This document shows positions 41,821 to 54,032 of a stretch of 64,000 bases of DNA, piece by piece. The stretch comes from Liopterus haemorrhoidalis (Eukaryota; Arthropoda; Insecta; Coleoptera; Dytiscidae). The translations under genes were made by a program, and so were the position numbers. Numbering within the stretch: position 1 is the first letter of the stretch; every line of letters starts with the position of its first letter. A model generated the notes under the pieces. That model searched no databases, had not been told where the DNA came from, and saw only the letters and a program-made list of their open reading frames with translations. The DNA lies in contig OZ020625.1 in the NCBI GenBank assembly GCA_963971575.1, positions 1,488,001 to 1,552,000 on the forward strand, given 5' to 3'.

Positions 41821-42111
41821 CAGTGTTTCTCAACAGGTGGTCCGCAGAAAAATTTTAGTGGTCCGCGAAAGTTTTTGTATTTGTTTTTTGCAGTTATTTG
41901 GTTATTTTTATGCACATTTTTTTATGTAAAAAATTTATATTTTGTTTATTTTCTGTAACCTTTCTGTGATTTTCTACAAATAAAATAAATATATTTAGTA
42001 GCACATTAAATATATTTGTTTTCTTGCAAAAAATTAATTAATATAAGTGGTCCGCGTTAGAAAATTATGTATTTTACTGATCCGCGGTGCGTTTTTGGTT
42101 GAAAAACACTG
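41821..42111. mobile_element. hAT-type MITE
   Basis: Ends CAGTGTTTCTCAAC and GTTGAAAAACACTG. The flanks GTATATGA and GTAAATGG agree at six of eight bases. TGGTCCGC words inside. 291 bp, non-coding. Confidence 0.85.
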
Positions 42112-42325
42112 GTAAATGGTATACATTACCTAAAAAAATGTAAGGATAACGAAAGTAATATTATCTTTATCTTTTTTTGTTTTTATTTCTAAATAAATGG
42201 TTGCTAGGCAATAAACAAATGGCGCGCAAATAGTTTTGCATATTTCAAAAATATATCGCAGAAAAAACAACGCGTATTTTAGATAAATTAAAGTGACACT
42301 CGCTGTTATAATAAATTAGCGAATT

Positions 42326-42694
42326 TTGATCAAAATTGTGTTGAATTGCAAGGAAGTTCAAAATCGACTTAAATCACAAACGCCAAATAGTCCACATTTT
42401 AATGTATTGGATCTGGGATTTTTCAGATCTATACAATTCTTAGAACATACAGCTTCACCGAATACAATCGACGAACTGATTGAATGCGTACAAAATGCAT
42501 TTAATGCATTAAACATACCCTTGATAATGTTTTTATAACATTGCAAACTTGTCTAGAAGCAACCATGTTAGCACAAGGAGGGAATTCCTATAAGATTCCG
42601 CACATTAATAAGGCAAAACTTCATCGTAAGGGACGATTACAAACAACACCATGTTCCATACAAGCTGTGGAGACAGCCAAGTCCTTGTTAAATT
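42326..42694 (+). pseudogene. C-terminal remnant of a plant-type (DD39D-like) mariner transposase
   Basis: The first frame reads SPHFNVLDLGFFRSIQFLEH, then NTIDELIECVQNAFNAL. A frameshift near 42516 moves into the next frame, which continues FITLQTCLEATMLAQGGNSY and KIPHINKAKLHRKGRL to a TAA near 42695. The NxLDLGFF block holding the third catalytic aspartate and the GGNxYKIPH block near the end are typical of plant MLE/Osmar-class transposases, from what I know of that family. The N-terminal DNA-binding part and first two aspartates are missing. Inactive. Confidence 0.75.
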
Positions 42695-42849
42695 AAAACT
42701 TTTTGTATTATTCTTTGTTTTATTAGATATTTGTAACTATTTCATAAATAAAATCATTCCAATTAATTAAAATTGTAAATGTATATCATATTTTTGGACA
42801 AGAAAAAAATCAAAATGTATACCATATTTTCGGACAGAGGGAGTATAAA

Positions 42850-43500
42850 ATAGACACATTAAAAATTATGATATAAAAATAAATTTAAGAACAAAAAAGA
42901 TAAACGTTTGGAAAAAATCACTTATAAGTGGAGACTCGGGGGGGGGGGTACTCTTGCCTTTTATTGTGAGCGTCCATAATGTCGACATAAAGGACAGAAA
43001 ATTAAATATCGGAGTAAAAAATGTTCTCATAAAAAGATACCTTTTGGCCACCCCTATTTAAAGAACTTCCATTGACAGGATGTACAGTCTTCCTTCCAAT
43101 ATCCTTTGTCTTTCATCCAAATACATCTCATAACCGTCTGTGCATCCAAATAACCGTCTAGTCTCTCTCAAAAAAATCCTTCCCGAAAAAAATAATTTTC
43201 TGTAAAAGAATCCCTCTAGCCATCCCTATGTAAGGATTTTCCATTGACAGGATGTACAGTCTTCCTTCCTATATCCTTTGTCTTTTATCCAAATACATCT
43301 CGTAACCATCTTTCAAAAAAATTCTCCCCAAAATCAAGGGATAAAAAAATCAATGAAAATAAAAATTGTACAAATTTCAAAGTTAAAAAAAAAGGATTCT
43401 GGATTCCAGGAACGGTTGTCATAGCAACGGTAACTAAGGAAGGATATTAAGGATAACGCCCAAGGATAAAAAATACGGTTTAATAAGAATGTAACAAAAG
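42850..43500. repeat. ~170-bp two-copy direct repeat and flanks
   Basis: TTCCATTGACAGGATGTACA occurs at 43069 and 43231, each followed by GTCTTCCTTCC and ATCCAAATACATCTC. The copies differ by a 20-bp insertion and point changes. Nothing coding. Confidence 0.75.
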
Positions 43501-43920
43501 GATTTTGGGGGATTTTTTGAGTGTAAGGGACGGTGAAAAATATTTTTTTTGTGTGTTATTTTTGAATATTTTGGTGAATTTATAATAATCAATAATGTCT
43601 GCATATACTCGCGTATTGCGCTTGCGTTATTTTACCCAGGCACTGACTATGACTATCGTCATTTCAGAATTTTCACTCTAAGCGTAATATCGGTTTTCAT
43701 GTCGGAAAATACGATTTTCCTAAAGAAATTTTAAAGAAAACTTTATATATTTCGCGTATGTTTTTAATAAAAACTTATTGTGTATGAGTGATAGATGTGG
43801 AAAATAAAAAAAAATACATTTTTTTTGTGTATGGTGTAAATTTGAAATTGCCTCGGATGAATTGGCTAATTCTTGGTAAGTTTTTAAAAACTCAATATTG
43901 AATATTTTGTATTAAAATTA
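43501..43920. other. No recognised feature
   Basis: AT-rich sequence. The 61-codon frame at 43549 has no domain. Confidence 0.4.
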
Positions 43921-43924
43921 TTTT

Positions 43925-45850
43925 TTTGTGGACTTTTTTCATTTTGGACCTATACTTTTTTGTAGCTTGTACTTACAGCATTTGTATATTCAACTTTCTA
44001 GTTATAAAATTTTGGATTTCAACCAGTTTTGGACTTTTTGAATTTTTTTTATATCTGTAACTCTTGAAAATCTGGCATATTTTATTATTTTTTAAATTTA
44101 GCCCCTTTGGATTACTTACCTCTGTTGGACTTATCCTGTTTTGAATATTGGTCTTATACCATTTTTGGATTTATGTTCTTTTGAATTTTTTTTATGTCTG
44201 TAATTCTTGACAATCTGGTATGTTTTATTATTTTTAAACTTACCCCCTTTGTTTTTACTTATCTCCTTTTGAATTTAGATTTATCCTTTTTGAATTTTGG
44301 ACTTACACCATTTTTTGGACTTCTTTCGAACATTTTTCATGACTATCTTTTGACAATCTGGCATGTTTTATTTCTTTTAAACTTACCCCTTGGGATTTAC
44401 TTACCTCCTTTAGATGTTGGATTTATCCTCTTTTGAATTTTGGACATACACCATATTTGGACTTATATCCTTTTGAATTTTTTTTTTATATCTGTAACTC
44501 TTGACAATCTGGCATGTTTTATTTTTATTTAAACTTACCCCCTTTGGAGTTCCTTATATATTTTAGATATTGGACTTATCCTCTTTTGAATTTTGGACTT
44601 ACACCATTTTTGGACTTCCCTTTCGAACATTTCATGACTAACTGTTGACAATCTGGCATGTTTTTTTTATTTTAAACTTAACCCTTGGGATTTACTTACC
44701 TCCTTTAGATGTTGGATTTATCCTCTTTTCAATTTTGGACTTACACCATTTTTGGACTAACGTCTGTTCGATCTTTTTTTATGACTACCTCTTGACAATC
44801 TGGCATGTTTTATTTTCTTAAAACTTACCCCTTTTCGATTTACTTACCTCCTTTAGATGTTGGACTTATCCTCTTTTAATTTTGGACTTTCACCATTTTG
44901 TATTTTGGACATACATCTTTTAGGACATTTTCATGACAGTAGCTCTTGACAATCTAGTATATTTTTTTTTACCTCTTTTTTTACCTCTTTAACAATCTGA
45001 TGTTTTAATATATTTTTTTTGGACTTACTTTCCTTTGTCGTTGGATTTATCCCATTTTCAATTTACTCAATTTTGTATTTTGGACATACATTTTTTAGAA
45101 AAAATTGTATGTCTGAAACTTGACAATTTGCTATAAGTTTTAATAATTACTTTTTTTATTTTGGACTTCCTTCCTTTAGATGCAGACTTAGATCCTTTGG
45201 CTATGTTGACATCCTCTTTTAAATGCTGGACATAACCGATTTTGTATTTTGGACAAATATTCTTTGGAACATTTTCATATCTCTTAAAAATCTGCTATAA
45301 GTTTTAATAATTATTTCATTTTTTTGGACTTCCCTCTTTTGGACTTTGGACTTATTCTCTCTTGAATGTTAGACTTACCCGATTATATATCTTGGACAAA
45401 TATACTTTGGATATTTTTCATGTCTCTTAACAATCTGTCACAAGTTTCAAAAATATTTAATTTTTTGGACTTCCCTCTTTTGGACTTTGGACTTCTTCTC
45501 TCTTGAATGTTGGACTCATCCGATATTTTATCTTGAATAAATACCCTTTGGAACATTTTTCATGTCTCTTAAAAATTTGGACTTACTTCTTTTGGACTTT
45601 GATTTTACCTTGTTTGGATGTTGTATTTATCCCTTTTTGAGTTTTGGATATATCCCAGTTTGTTTTTGAACATACAATGTCTAGAACTTTTTTTATTTCT
45701 CTGACTCACAAATTTGCCATCAGTTTTAACATTTTTTTTTTTTTTTTGGACTTAACCCCTTTAGATGTTGACTTATCTCCTTTGGATGTTGAACTTATCC
45801 ACTGTTGAATGTTCAACTTAACCCCATTTTGTATTTTACAAAGATAATAT
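43925..45850. repeat. Degenerate ~148-bp satellite
   Basis: CTTGACAATCTGGCATGTTT recurs near 44205, 44350, 44502, 44647 and 44793 and in decayed form to about 45720. Each unit carries several TTTTGGACTTA sub-motifs, so the unit itself arose from a shorter repeat. Divergence increases rightward. Confidence 0.85.
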
Positions 45851-46433
45851 AAAGATTTTTTATATAAGTGTGATTTTAAAAAGTTATATATAGTAAACAA
45901 TGCTGTGGACACTCTACGTTAGTGTCTCGGTACAGTGTTGCCACATGCGATTTCTAATGTATTTATCTAGTCGTACTTAGAAGTATAATTTGAAAGCGAA
46001 ATATTTTTAATCATTTTTAATGTCATTATGGTCAACTTAGGTCTTAGAAAAATCGTGTTCCCTCTACCTTAATACATTGTCTATATGAGTTGTAAATATA
46101 TTTCACAGGCCAGATTGAGTTAGATTGGGGGCCAGATATCTAAAAATCACAGAGGCCGGGTGGGCGAAATTCTGAAAATCATTTTAGAACGTGGGGAAGA
46201 AATTCTGAAAATCTATTAAGGACAGGGGGGTGGAGAAATTCCGAAAATCTTGAAGGGGGGGAAGGTGATTCTAAAAAAACAAGGGGTAAAAATTTCATGC
46301 GAGCAGTTTGAAACTTATTGTTGGGCCAGTTTCGGCTCGCGGGGCGTAGTCTGGACACTGCAATATATTGATCAAAAAGTGTCCCCCCAAATATTTTACC
46401 CACCAGCTGTTATTGATCCTCACTTCCAAAATA
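45851..46433. other. Intergenic with hAT-like debris
   Basis: 46105-46360 contains AGGCCAGATTGAG, GAAATTCTGAAAATC triplicate and CAGTTTCGGCTCGCGGGGC words typical of hAT element ends. I could not pair two termini. Confidence 0.4.
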
Positions 46434-47359
46434 AAAGGTGTCTCAAAAGAAATTTTATATTTAGTGGATCGATTAAAAAAAAGTAAGCCGTATATAGAAA
46501 AAATGTTTATTAATTATTAAAATACACTTTTTGGGGATTTATTTCTTAAAAATAATATCGTCTAAATGTAGACCCTCGCGTTCTCGGCACTCATTTAATC
46601 GAACAGTAAAATTACTTATGACGTCTCGGCAGGTGGACTCAGGGATGGCTGCCATTTCGTGACGGATATTTTCTTTCAAATGCGCCAGTGAAGTCGGTTT
46701 ATTGGAGTAAACTTTAGATTTAAGATAACCCCATAGGAAAAAGTCCATAGGGGTTAAATCTGGACTGCGTGGAGGCCAATTTATGTCACCTCTCCGGGAG
46801 ATCAATTTGCCTGAGAAAATTTACGAAATTAAGTCTCTGACTGGCATCTTGGGGCTTTAATTCTTGCACCAATTGAATTTTGTAGGGGTGCAGCTTTAGG
46901 TCTTTGTGCATAATGCGATGTAATGATGATCTATGCACATTTAAAGCACTTGCGCGCTTCCGAATTGAAAGGTTCGGGTCGTCACGAACAGACTGATTAA
47001 CATTCTCCACGTTTTCTACTGTTCTTGATGACCTAGGTCGCCCGGATTTTTATTTATCCAGCGTTGTACCAGTCTCTTCAAACTTTTTAACCCAATGTCG
47101 AATGAGAGGAATGCTTGGCGCATCATTTAAGTGGCGAAAACCTCGAATACTGCAGAATTTTCTACGCGCTACAGTCGCCGAATCACCGTTTTTGTAAAAC
47201 TCTCGCACGCATTACGCGCGGTCTGCTCCCGAGAAACGCTCCATAGCGACTGAATTCCCAAGAGCCAGGCTACCGATTGACATAACCCCCGCGCCCCTCG
47301 GATACGTTGCGTTCACGCAGTAAGCTAAATAAATATAAAATTTCTTTTGAGACACCTTG
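46434..47359 (-). mobile_element. DD41D (rosa-type) element, copy 2, deleted
   Basis: Same inverted ends as 60285-61589 (first base changed), TA on both sides. 926 bp: about 380 bp of the transposase centre, including the first two catalytic positions, are lost. Remnants are 46539-46805 (C-terminus) and 46786-47010 (N-terminal helix-turn-helix and linker). It sits in a TGACCT-type subrepeat of element J, like copy 1. Confidence 0.9.
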
Positions 47360-47361
47360 TA

Positions 47362-47950
47362 TAAATGTTGACCTAAAAAAAGTTCCTCACTTCCAAAATA
47401 AAAGTGATGACCTATTTTGAGTTCTTAGGGGGAGCTCAAGCCTGTGACCCCCCCCCCCACTGTGTACGAGCCTGGTCCCATCAGTCCAGTAGCTTTCTTG
47501 TTCCCATCGACAAAAAAACTAACACGGACAAATTTATATGATTTTGGGTACGTATGTTTTGATAGGCAACCCCCTTACCCTAGAGTTAAGCAGGTAATAT
47601 TTTAATTCCCGACGCATTTAGGTGCTTTCTTTGAAGTCTAAAAGAGTTGTTTATATTTGATGTGTACTACAGAAATAGAATTACTAAAATAAATCTATCA
47701 GTAGTCTGTTTACCGACTTTTTATGTTATATATACACTGTATAAGTAAATATACATTAAGTAAAAATATCGGGATGCTGTCTAAATAACTACATAGGTGA
47801 ATATATACAGTTCTACTGAGATTATAGGCTATTAGAGTCACGGTAGCGTATCTCTGTCTTCTTGGGTATTGTTAGGACTTTTGGTTTCATCTCCATTGGT
47901 TGATTTATGGTCCGAGATGACCTAAAACTAGAGAAGACTTTTTGGCGAAA
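47362..47950. other. Element J subrepeat relic, then unannotated sequence
   Basis: AAAGTGATGACCTATTTTG (47400) and the C-run at 47449 resemble the right part of element J. 47480-47950 shows no gene. Confidence 0.5.
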
Positions 47951-47954
47951 ATCC

Positions 47955-48839
47955 CGTTAAAAAATAAGTAACCGGACTGGCAACATAGCGTTTGATCTGG
48001 CAACATTTGGGACGTGGGACTTGGAGGGACGGTAGGTGAACATATGATACGCTTTCAGTACGAGTTTGAACTCGCTAGAGTAATTTTGTTGTACGTAGTG
48101 ATTTTTTTCGTGAAACAGTTTTTTCTAATGCGTTCTAAAAATGACATTTATTTCGAGCAACGGTGTGCTATCAGGATTGGCTTCAGACTTGGGCACAGTG
48201 CAACGGAAACTTTTGCAAAATTTCAGCAGGCCTACGAAGACGGTGTTTTGTCAAGGACCCAGATTTTTTGGTGGTTTAAGGCATTTTCAGAAGGAAGAGA
48301 GTTGATTGAAGATGAATCACGCAGCGGAAGGTCTTCATCTTCAAGAACCGATGAAAATGTCGACAGAATCCGGGATTTTGTGCGTTCAGATCGTCGGTTG
48401 ACAGTCAGAATGTTCGGGGAAGAATTAAATTTGACTCACACTACCGTTCATCAGATTTTGACCAATGAATTGGGGATGACAAAAATGCGCCTTGTCACAC
48501 AGCAATTTCAATAGTTTTTGGCCAGTAAAAACATTTTTGTGGCTCCTCAGCCTCCTTATTCGCCTGACTTGAGTCCTTGTGACTTTTTCCTCTTCCCAAG
48601 ATTGAAAAATCACCTCAAGGGACGGCATATTGGGACACTCGAAAACATTCAAACGTCCGTAACCGCCCAGCTGAAAGCTATTCCAGTATCCGAGTTCCAG
48701 CACTGCTATGAGGATTGGAAGAACCGTCTCCAGCGCTGTGTGGTTTCCCAAGGAAGTTATTTTGAGGGAGACAATATAATTATAATTCTATTCGAATAAC
48801 ATTTTTTTTTTAAATCAGGTTACTTAATTTACAACCTCG
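47955..48839 (+). mobile_element. Internally deleted mariner family S, copy 1
   Basis: Left region AAGTAACCGGACTGGCAACA and right end GGTTACTTAATTTACAACCT-CG are inverted relative to each other, TA following. The remnant transposase has an N-terminal helix-turn-helix (48130-48510: WWFKAFSEGRELIEDESRSG, LTVRMFGEELNLTHTTVHQI) fused to the C-terminal third (YSPDLSPCDFFLFPRLKNHL). The centre with the first catalytic aspartate is deleted, and the frame is broken by TAG at 48512. Confidence 0.85.
48130..48784 (+). pseudogene. Mariner family S transposase remnant
   Basis: Starts at ATG 48130 (MRSKNDIYFEQRCAIRIGF). The helix-turn-helix part is open to 48511. After the deletion junction (GMTK joined to the NAPCH region in a shifted frame), the C-terminal part resumes with FLASKNIFVAPQPPYSPDLS and ends near 48786. 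Catalytically dead. Confidence 0.85.
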
Positions 48840-48877
48840 TATTCAAAATATATAAAAATTAAAAAAAAAAAAAAAAA

Positions 48878-49323
48878 CAGTTGTGGCCACCACAGAACCG
48901 ACCGCCATCACAAAGTACTTGTTTAATTTATGCTGCTTTGTCAATATGTCTTAAATAAAAGTTATTAGTTATTGCTTTTATAGCAACTTTTGTTAAATTT
49001 TTTCGAAATGTCTGTTTTGTAATATTCGCAAAAATCTTAAAATCGACACGAGTAAACTCCCATTTCTAGTTAACCGATTTTTACCAAAAGTTGATCAATT
49101 TGTGCCATTGATGTCAAAAGCTTAAATATGAAGTTTCATAAAAATCCTTTTAGCCGAATTTGCTCTGCACGTGTACACTGACCGACAGACAGACAGACCG
49201 ACAGACATCATGCTAAAAATAGTCAAAACGTTATGTTACCACAATTCGTGGAGATCCATCGAAATATCGATATGTCAAAATCGGTATAATCACAGTACCA
49301 GCCTTATATATGTTGGCGGTCGA
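48878..49323 (-). mobile_element. HINE family F, copy 3
   Basis: Reverse orientation: GTGGCCACCACAG hairpin and ACCGACCGCCATCA at 48880-48915; a short GACAGACAGAC tract at 49184-49207; 5' terminus TATATGTTGGCGGTCG at about 49308-49322. It abuts an A-run. Confidence 0.82.
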
Positions 49324-49787
49324 TAAAAAGTTAATATATAAAATTTAAAAAAAATTTTGAGTTTCAATTTTTGAATATTCCATATTTCGTTATAACTTAC
49401 ACGTTGAAAGTTCATTTATGTGTGTAAATCATGAATCGGAAAATCTCGAAACGTTAAAATGAACCGGTAAATCGAATCATATGACCGAAACGTAAATTTA
49501 ACTTGTGAACTGTATAAAATCCCTATCTCACGTTCTATTGCCAAACGGTTAATTTTACCGTTTATTAACGAACCGGTAGCTGACTTTTTATAAAAAACGA
49601 GTTAAGCTTAGTTAGCTTTTTTCAAAAGATAAATTCAACTGTAAATAATTTAAAAAAAAATTGTAAAAAAAAATTACAAAAATTGGATCTCCCGTTTTTG
49701 GGTTAAAAATTAATTTCTTTCGCTAAAGCTTCATTCAGAGCTCTTAAATTAGTTGACTATAAGCTATGAGTTGTTCACTGTTGACTG

Positions 49788-50100
49788 TCACTAAACTTCA
49801 GCAGGCCTACGGAAATAGTGTTTTGTCAAGGACCCAGGTTTTTTGGTGGTTTAAGGCATTTTCAGAAGGAAGAGAGTTGATTGAAGATGAATCACGCAGC
49901 GAAAGGCCTTCATATTCAAGAACCGATGAAAATGTCGGCAGAATCCGGGGTCTTGTGCGTTCAGATCGTCGGTTGACAGTCAGAATGATCGGGGAAGAGT
50001 TGAATTTGACTCACACTACCGTTCATCAGATTTAAACCAATGAATTGGCCAGTAAAAACATTCCTGTTGCTCCTCAGCCTACTTATTCGCCTGAGAGTTG
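49788..50100 (+). pseudogene. Mariner family S, copy 2 (fragment)
   Basis: Starts at AAACTTCAGCAGGCCTACGG within the helix-turn-helix coding region and ends after TTATTCGCCTGAGAG. It spans the same deletion junction region but has lost more. The outer ends are missing. Confidence 0.8.
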
Positions 50101-50810
50101 GACATTAAGGGCTGGTTTATGAAATCTTAGTTAACTATAACCAAATGGTCATAAAATGGTTACTATGGTTACTTAACAGAGTCGAATGGAGGTGTGAATA
50201 CAATATTTTCAAATAACAATGCCCATAAGCGAATTAAAAAATATTTTTCATAATTGGTTTTTTGGCAGCACCAGAAATAAAAATAAAAAAGTTAACTGGC
50301 TGTGAACGTGTATTCTGTAAGAAATGCGTTAAAATTAGCGTCAGGTTAATATTTTTATTTTAACTCCATGTCTAATTTTTGTAGGTTTCAGATGATTATA
50401 ATTTTAAGTTCTGTGTCTCAACAAAAACCAAAACTTCTCTCCAATACTCCATTTACTTCCTTTCTATACAATTACTTGAACTTGCGGCTGGGTTACTTGT
50501 ATAACAAAAATTATGAAGCGTCATTCTTATCTCTACTGTAAAGAATTCACTTTAAAAAGTAATATAAATTTGATTAATATTCCTACCGTCTTGTGTTTTA
50601 TTAATTTTTTTTTTTTAAATAACATGACATTTACTTAAATAGGATCAGCCATTTTGGCAAACTAAACACTAGCGTTAACTTTTAAAGCCACCGTTTCGGT
50701 AGGCGCTTATTGTAGAACGTTAACTGGCTATTTTAACGCCGCCGCGCTATAATATTAACACATATATGTTTAGCGAATAGCATTTAGGTTAAAAATGGTG
50801 TTAAAAACTA

Positions 50811-51902
50811 GGATGATTAAGTAAAGGATGCGCTATTCGTGTGTAAAATGTGTGGAAACCCTTACTGAGTGAGAAAGATATATATCGCGATACTGCGTAC
50901 ACACGTAAGACGCTATTACTGTGCTAAATTGTTAGATATACACAAGGTGGCGAAAAGAAAAATGTTCAACAGACTTGTGATATTTCAAAACGAATAAAAA
51001 TATGTGTATCTATTTGTGTTATATATTTTATTTCCATACTTTCATTTAATCAATTATCACAACCAAATAAAAATTATCAAACCATCCCTTATAGGTAAAG
51101 ATTAGAATATTTCTATGTAATGTAAAAAAATATATATCAAAATTAACCCCTCTGCGCCTCCTCCCCCATATATTTCATTTTGTACATCCGTTTTTCAATC
51201 CTTCATTAATCGAACGATAAAAATTAAATTAATTTCTAGTTTGTGGGGGGATACTCAAAGGATGTGGCCATTCAACGTCTTATCGGAATATTTGAAAAGG
51301 ACCCATAGCTAGCCACCTCTGGTATTTTGAATCATTAAATTTAATAGAGATTCTTGCAATCAGGATGGCCCATAGTCATGTAATTTTCGCAACAATATGT
51401 TTGGGTAGTATTATTTGGCATTAATATTTTTCAAGCTTATTTTAGTTTATTGTAACTACCACTTTATCCTTTAACTGACTGATTAAATTCATAATACTGC
51501 CTCCTTTATTGGCAGCCTTTAATTTTTAAAATATCATTAAAGATTGTTTTAATGACAAATAATATTATTTTAAAATGATTAGATAAATTTTAAATACACA
51601 TTTATACAGTTTCAGGTCCGTTTGACACGATACGCAGAAAATTAACACCGTGTTATACAAATTTCTCAAATATGTTATAAAATTTGCTGTGAAATTACGA
51701 GATTTTAGAATAATTTCTAAGAAATTCCATAATTATTTTCATTTAAAAATACGCTTGTTTCAAATTCAAATGTAGCACATGCGCATTACGTAGTTGCAGT
51801 GTGCACAGTACAGACATATATTGCCTACTTTCTCAACAGGGGTTTCCACACAATCGTCAATGTTGTTAGTATACGAATAGCGCATCCTTTACTTAATCAT
51901 CC
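50811..51902. mobile_element. Element N, ~1.1 kb with 29-bp inverted ends
   Basis: Ends GGATGATTAAGTAAAGGATG and complement, continuing CGCTATTCG, with TA on both sides. A second inverted block GTGTGGAAACCC lies inside each end. 1092 bp, AT-rich, with no readable transposase in any frame. Confidence 0.88.
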
Positions 51903-52365
51903 TAGGTTAAAAAAATTGACGTCAGTTTCTGACGCTTAGATTTTAACATCATGCTTATAGAATAGACCCGATTAAACGTTAAAACTGTCTACTAAACTTA
52001 TCCATAAGGTACAATGCATAGTCGACTAATTTGGGAGCTGTGAACGTTGCTTAAACATCAAACTAATTTCAGAAATCCTCTACCATTTCACAATATCGAA
52101 TTTTTTCCACTTTAAACACCGGAAGTATTTAACATTTGCTGAAAGTAGAGAATGAAATCGTGAAATGCGTTATTCACAATACTAAAAACGATTTAGTGAC
52201 CCCCCCCCCCCTTTACCCCACCGAATTATACTCCCATTTATTCTAAATATCTCTAAAATCGCAAGACAAGAATCTTCATGAAAGCATTAACTTAATTACC
52301 AGATTAATTTTGAAAATAAGATAACTAATGTTCGGACGTATTTAGGCTCTGAACTAAATTTAATT

Positions 52366-52622
52366 ACCGACCGCCAACATATATAAGGGAGGTATTGTGA
52401 TCATACCGATTTTGACATTTCGGTATTTCGATGGATCTCCACGAATTGAGGTCCCTACATAACGTTTTGACTATTTTTAGCATGATGTCTGTCGGTCTAT
52501 CTGCCTCTCTGTCTGTATGTCTATCTGTCTGTCTGTCTGTCTGTCTGTCTGTCGGTCTGTCTGTGTACACGTGCAGAGCAAATTCGGCTGAAAGGATTTT
52601 TATGAAACTACATATTTGGCTT
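52366..52622 (+). mobile_element. HINE family F, copy 4 (5' part)
   Basis: ACCGACCGCCAACATATATA to TTTTTATGAAACTACATATT, including a (GTCT)n tract at 52486-52564. The 3' half with the hairpin is absent. Confidence 0.82.
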
Positions 52623-53145
52623 TTATGTGATCCGGCACATCTCTATATAAAACACAATTTTTTTTTGCTCCGGGTCAGAGTAAGGCGGTCCAGGTGGTAA
52701 TCTAAGATGCCGCTCGATGGGCGTAATCATCCAGTAACGCCAATTGTGAATACAAGATATTTTATGCGCTGTTTTTTGGTTAAATCCCGTTTGGATTAGT
52801 ATTTTAGAATCAACAGTTGTGTTTATTATTCATAAATACGATAAAAATGACATAACCTATTTGATAAAAAATTCATTGACTTCATTTCTGAATAATTAAT
52901 TCGTAAATTTGGCAAACTTGATTAAACATTTCTGTTTTAATAAACGACGTGATAAAACAATCAGTGTTCTGTTAAAATGAATAAATTTTTGCCAACTGAA
53001 TCGTCTATTAATTTCGGCTACAGAAAACTGGAGATTCAAAATTTTTCTAGATATACGCAGTGGTGTAGTAAAAAGGGAATTACTAGGGACAGTTGCCTCT
53101 CGACGTTGAAATATTTTATTGTTTTCAACATTAATTTTCCGTAAA
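52623..53145. other. No recognised feature
   Basis: A short GC-richer patch (52660-52745) shows no frame of interest. The rest is AT-rich. Confidence 0.4.
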
Positions 53146-53179
53146 AAGCTTGGTTCACAGCTCGAAAATTAGTAGAATA

Positions 53180-54030
53180 CACGAGGTGTGTAAATTAAGT
53201 AAACGTACTGGCAACATAGCGTTTGATCTGCCAACATTTGGGACGTGGGACTTTGACGGACGACAGATGAACATGTGATACACCTTCAGTACGAGTTTGA
53301 ACTTGCTAGAATAATTTTGTTGTCCGTAGCGATTTTTTTCATGAAACAGTTTTTTCTAATGCGTTCTAAAAATGAGTGACATTCATTTCGAGCAACGGTG
53401 TGCTATCAGGTTTTGCTTCAGTCTTGGGCACAGTGCAACGAAAACTTTTGCAAAACTTCAGCAGGCCTACGGAGACAGTGTTTTGTCAAGGACCTAGGTT
53501 TGGTGGTTTAAGGCATTTTCAGAAGGAAGAGAGTTGATTGAAGATGAATCACGCAGCGGAAGGCCTTCATCTTCAAAAACCGATGAAAATTTCGACAGAT
53601 CTGATGCGTTCAGATCGTCGGTTGACAGTCAGATTAACCGGGAAAGACTTGAATTTGACTCACACTACCGTTCATCAGATTTTTTGACCAATGAATTGGG
53701 GATGAGAAAAATCTTGTCACACAGCAATTTCAATAAACGAGTTTTTGGCCAGTAAAATCATTCCTGTGGCTCCTCAGTCTCCTTATTCTTCTGATTTGAG
53801 TCCTTGTGACTTTTTCCTTTTCCCAAGATTGAAAAATCACCTCAAGGGACGTCATTTTGGGACACTCGAAAACATTCAAACGTCCATAATCAACCAGCTG
53901 AATGCTATTACAGTATCCGAGTTCCAGCACTGCTATGAGGATTCGAAGAACCGTCTCCAGCGGTGTGTGGCTTCCCAAGGAAGATATTTTGAGGGAGACA
54001 ATATTGAATTGTAATTCTATTCGAATAAAA
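53180..54030 (+). mobile_element. Internally deleted mariner family S, copy 3
   Basis: The left end CACGAGGTGTGTAAATTAAG follows TA at 53178-53179 and matches the complement of the right end of copy 1. The transposase remnants carry extra frameshifts (53534-53755, then 53745-54014). The same internal deletion as copy 1 is present. The right end is cut by copy 4. Confidence 0.85.
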
Positions 54031-54032
54031 AA

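Larger units (their letters stand above)
41792..42843 (+). mobile_element. Stowaway-like mariner-type element with plant-MLE-like transposase remnant
   Basis: The left terminus CTCCCTCCTTCCGAAAATAT and right terminus (complement) CTCCCTCTGTCCGAAAATAT are inverted repeats, continuing as GGTATACATT. TA follows the right end; the left flank reads ATG. CTCCCTC-CGTCC ends are the signature of plant Stowaway MITEs and the MLEs that move them. A hAT MITE (41821-42111) sits inside the left end. The transposase remnant is described separately. Confidence 0.78.
49727..52055. mobile_element. Large element P with two nested elements
   Basis: The left terminus AAAGCTTCATTCAGAGCTCT, with AAATTAGTTGACTATAAG following, and the right terminus CATAGTCGACTAATTTGGGA, with GCTGTGAACGTTGCTT following, are inverted. 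Relatives are at 25020-25545 and a solo left end at 53148. It contains mariner S copy 2 and element N. No gene of its own seen. Confidence 0.6.

Noticed and set aside
44194..44436. 80-codon hydrophobic frame
   Set aside because: Contained in the ~148-bp satellite; hydrophobicity arises from T-rich units.
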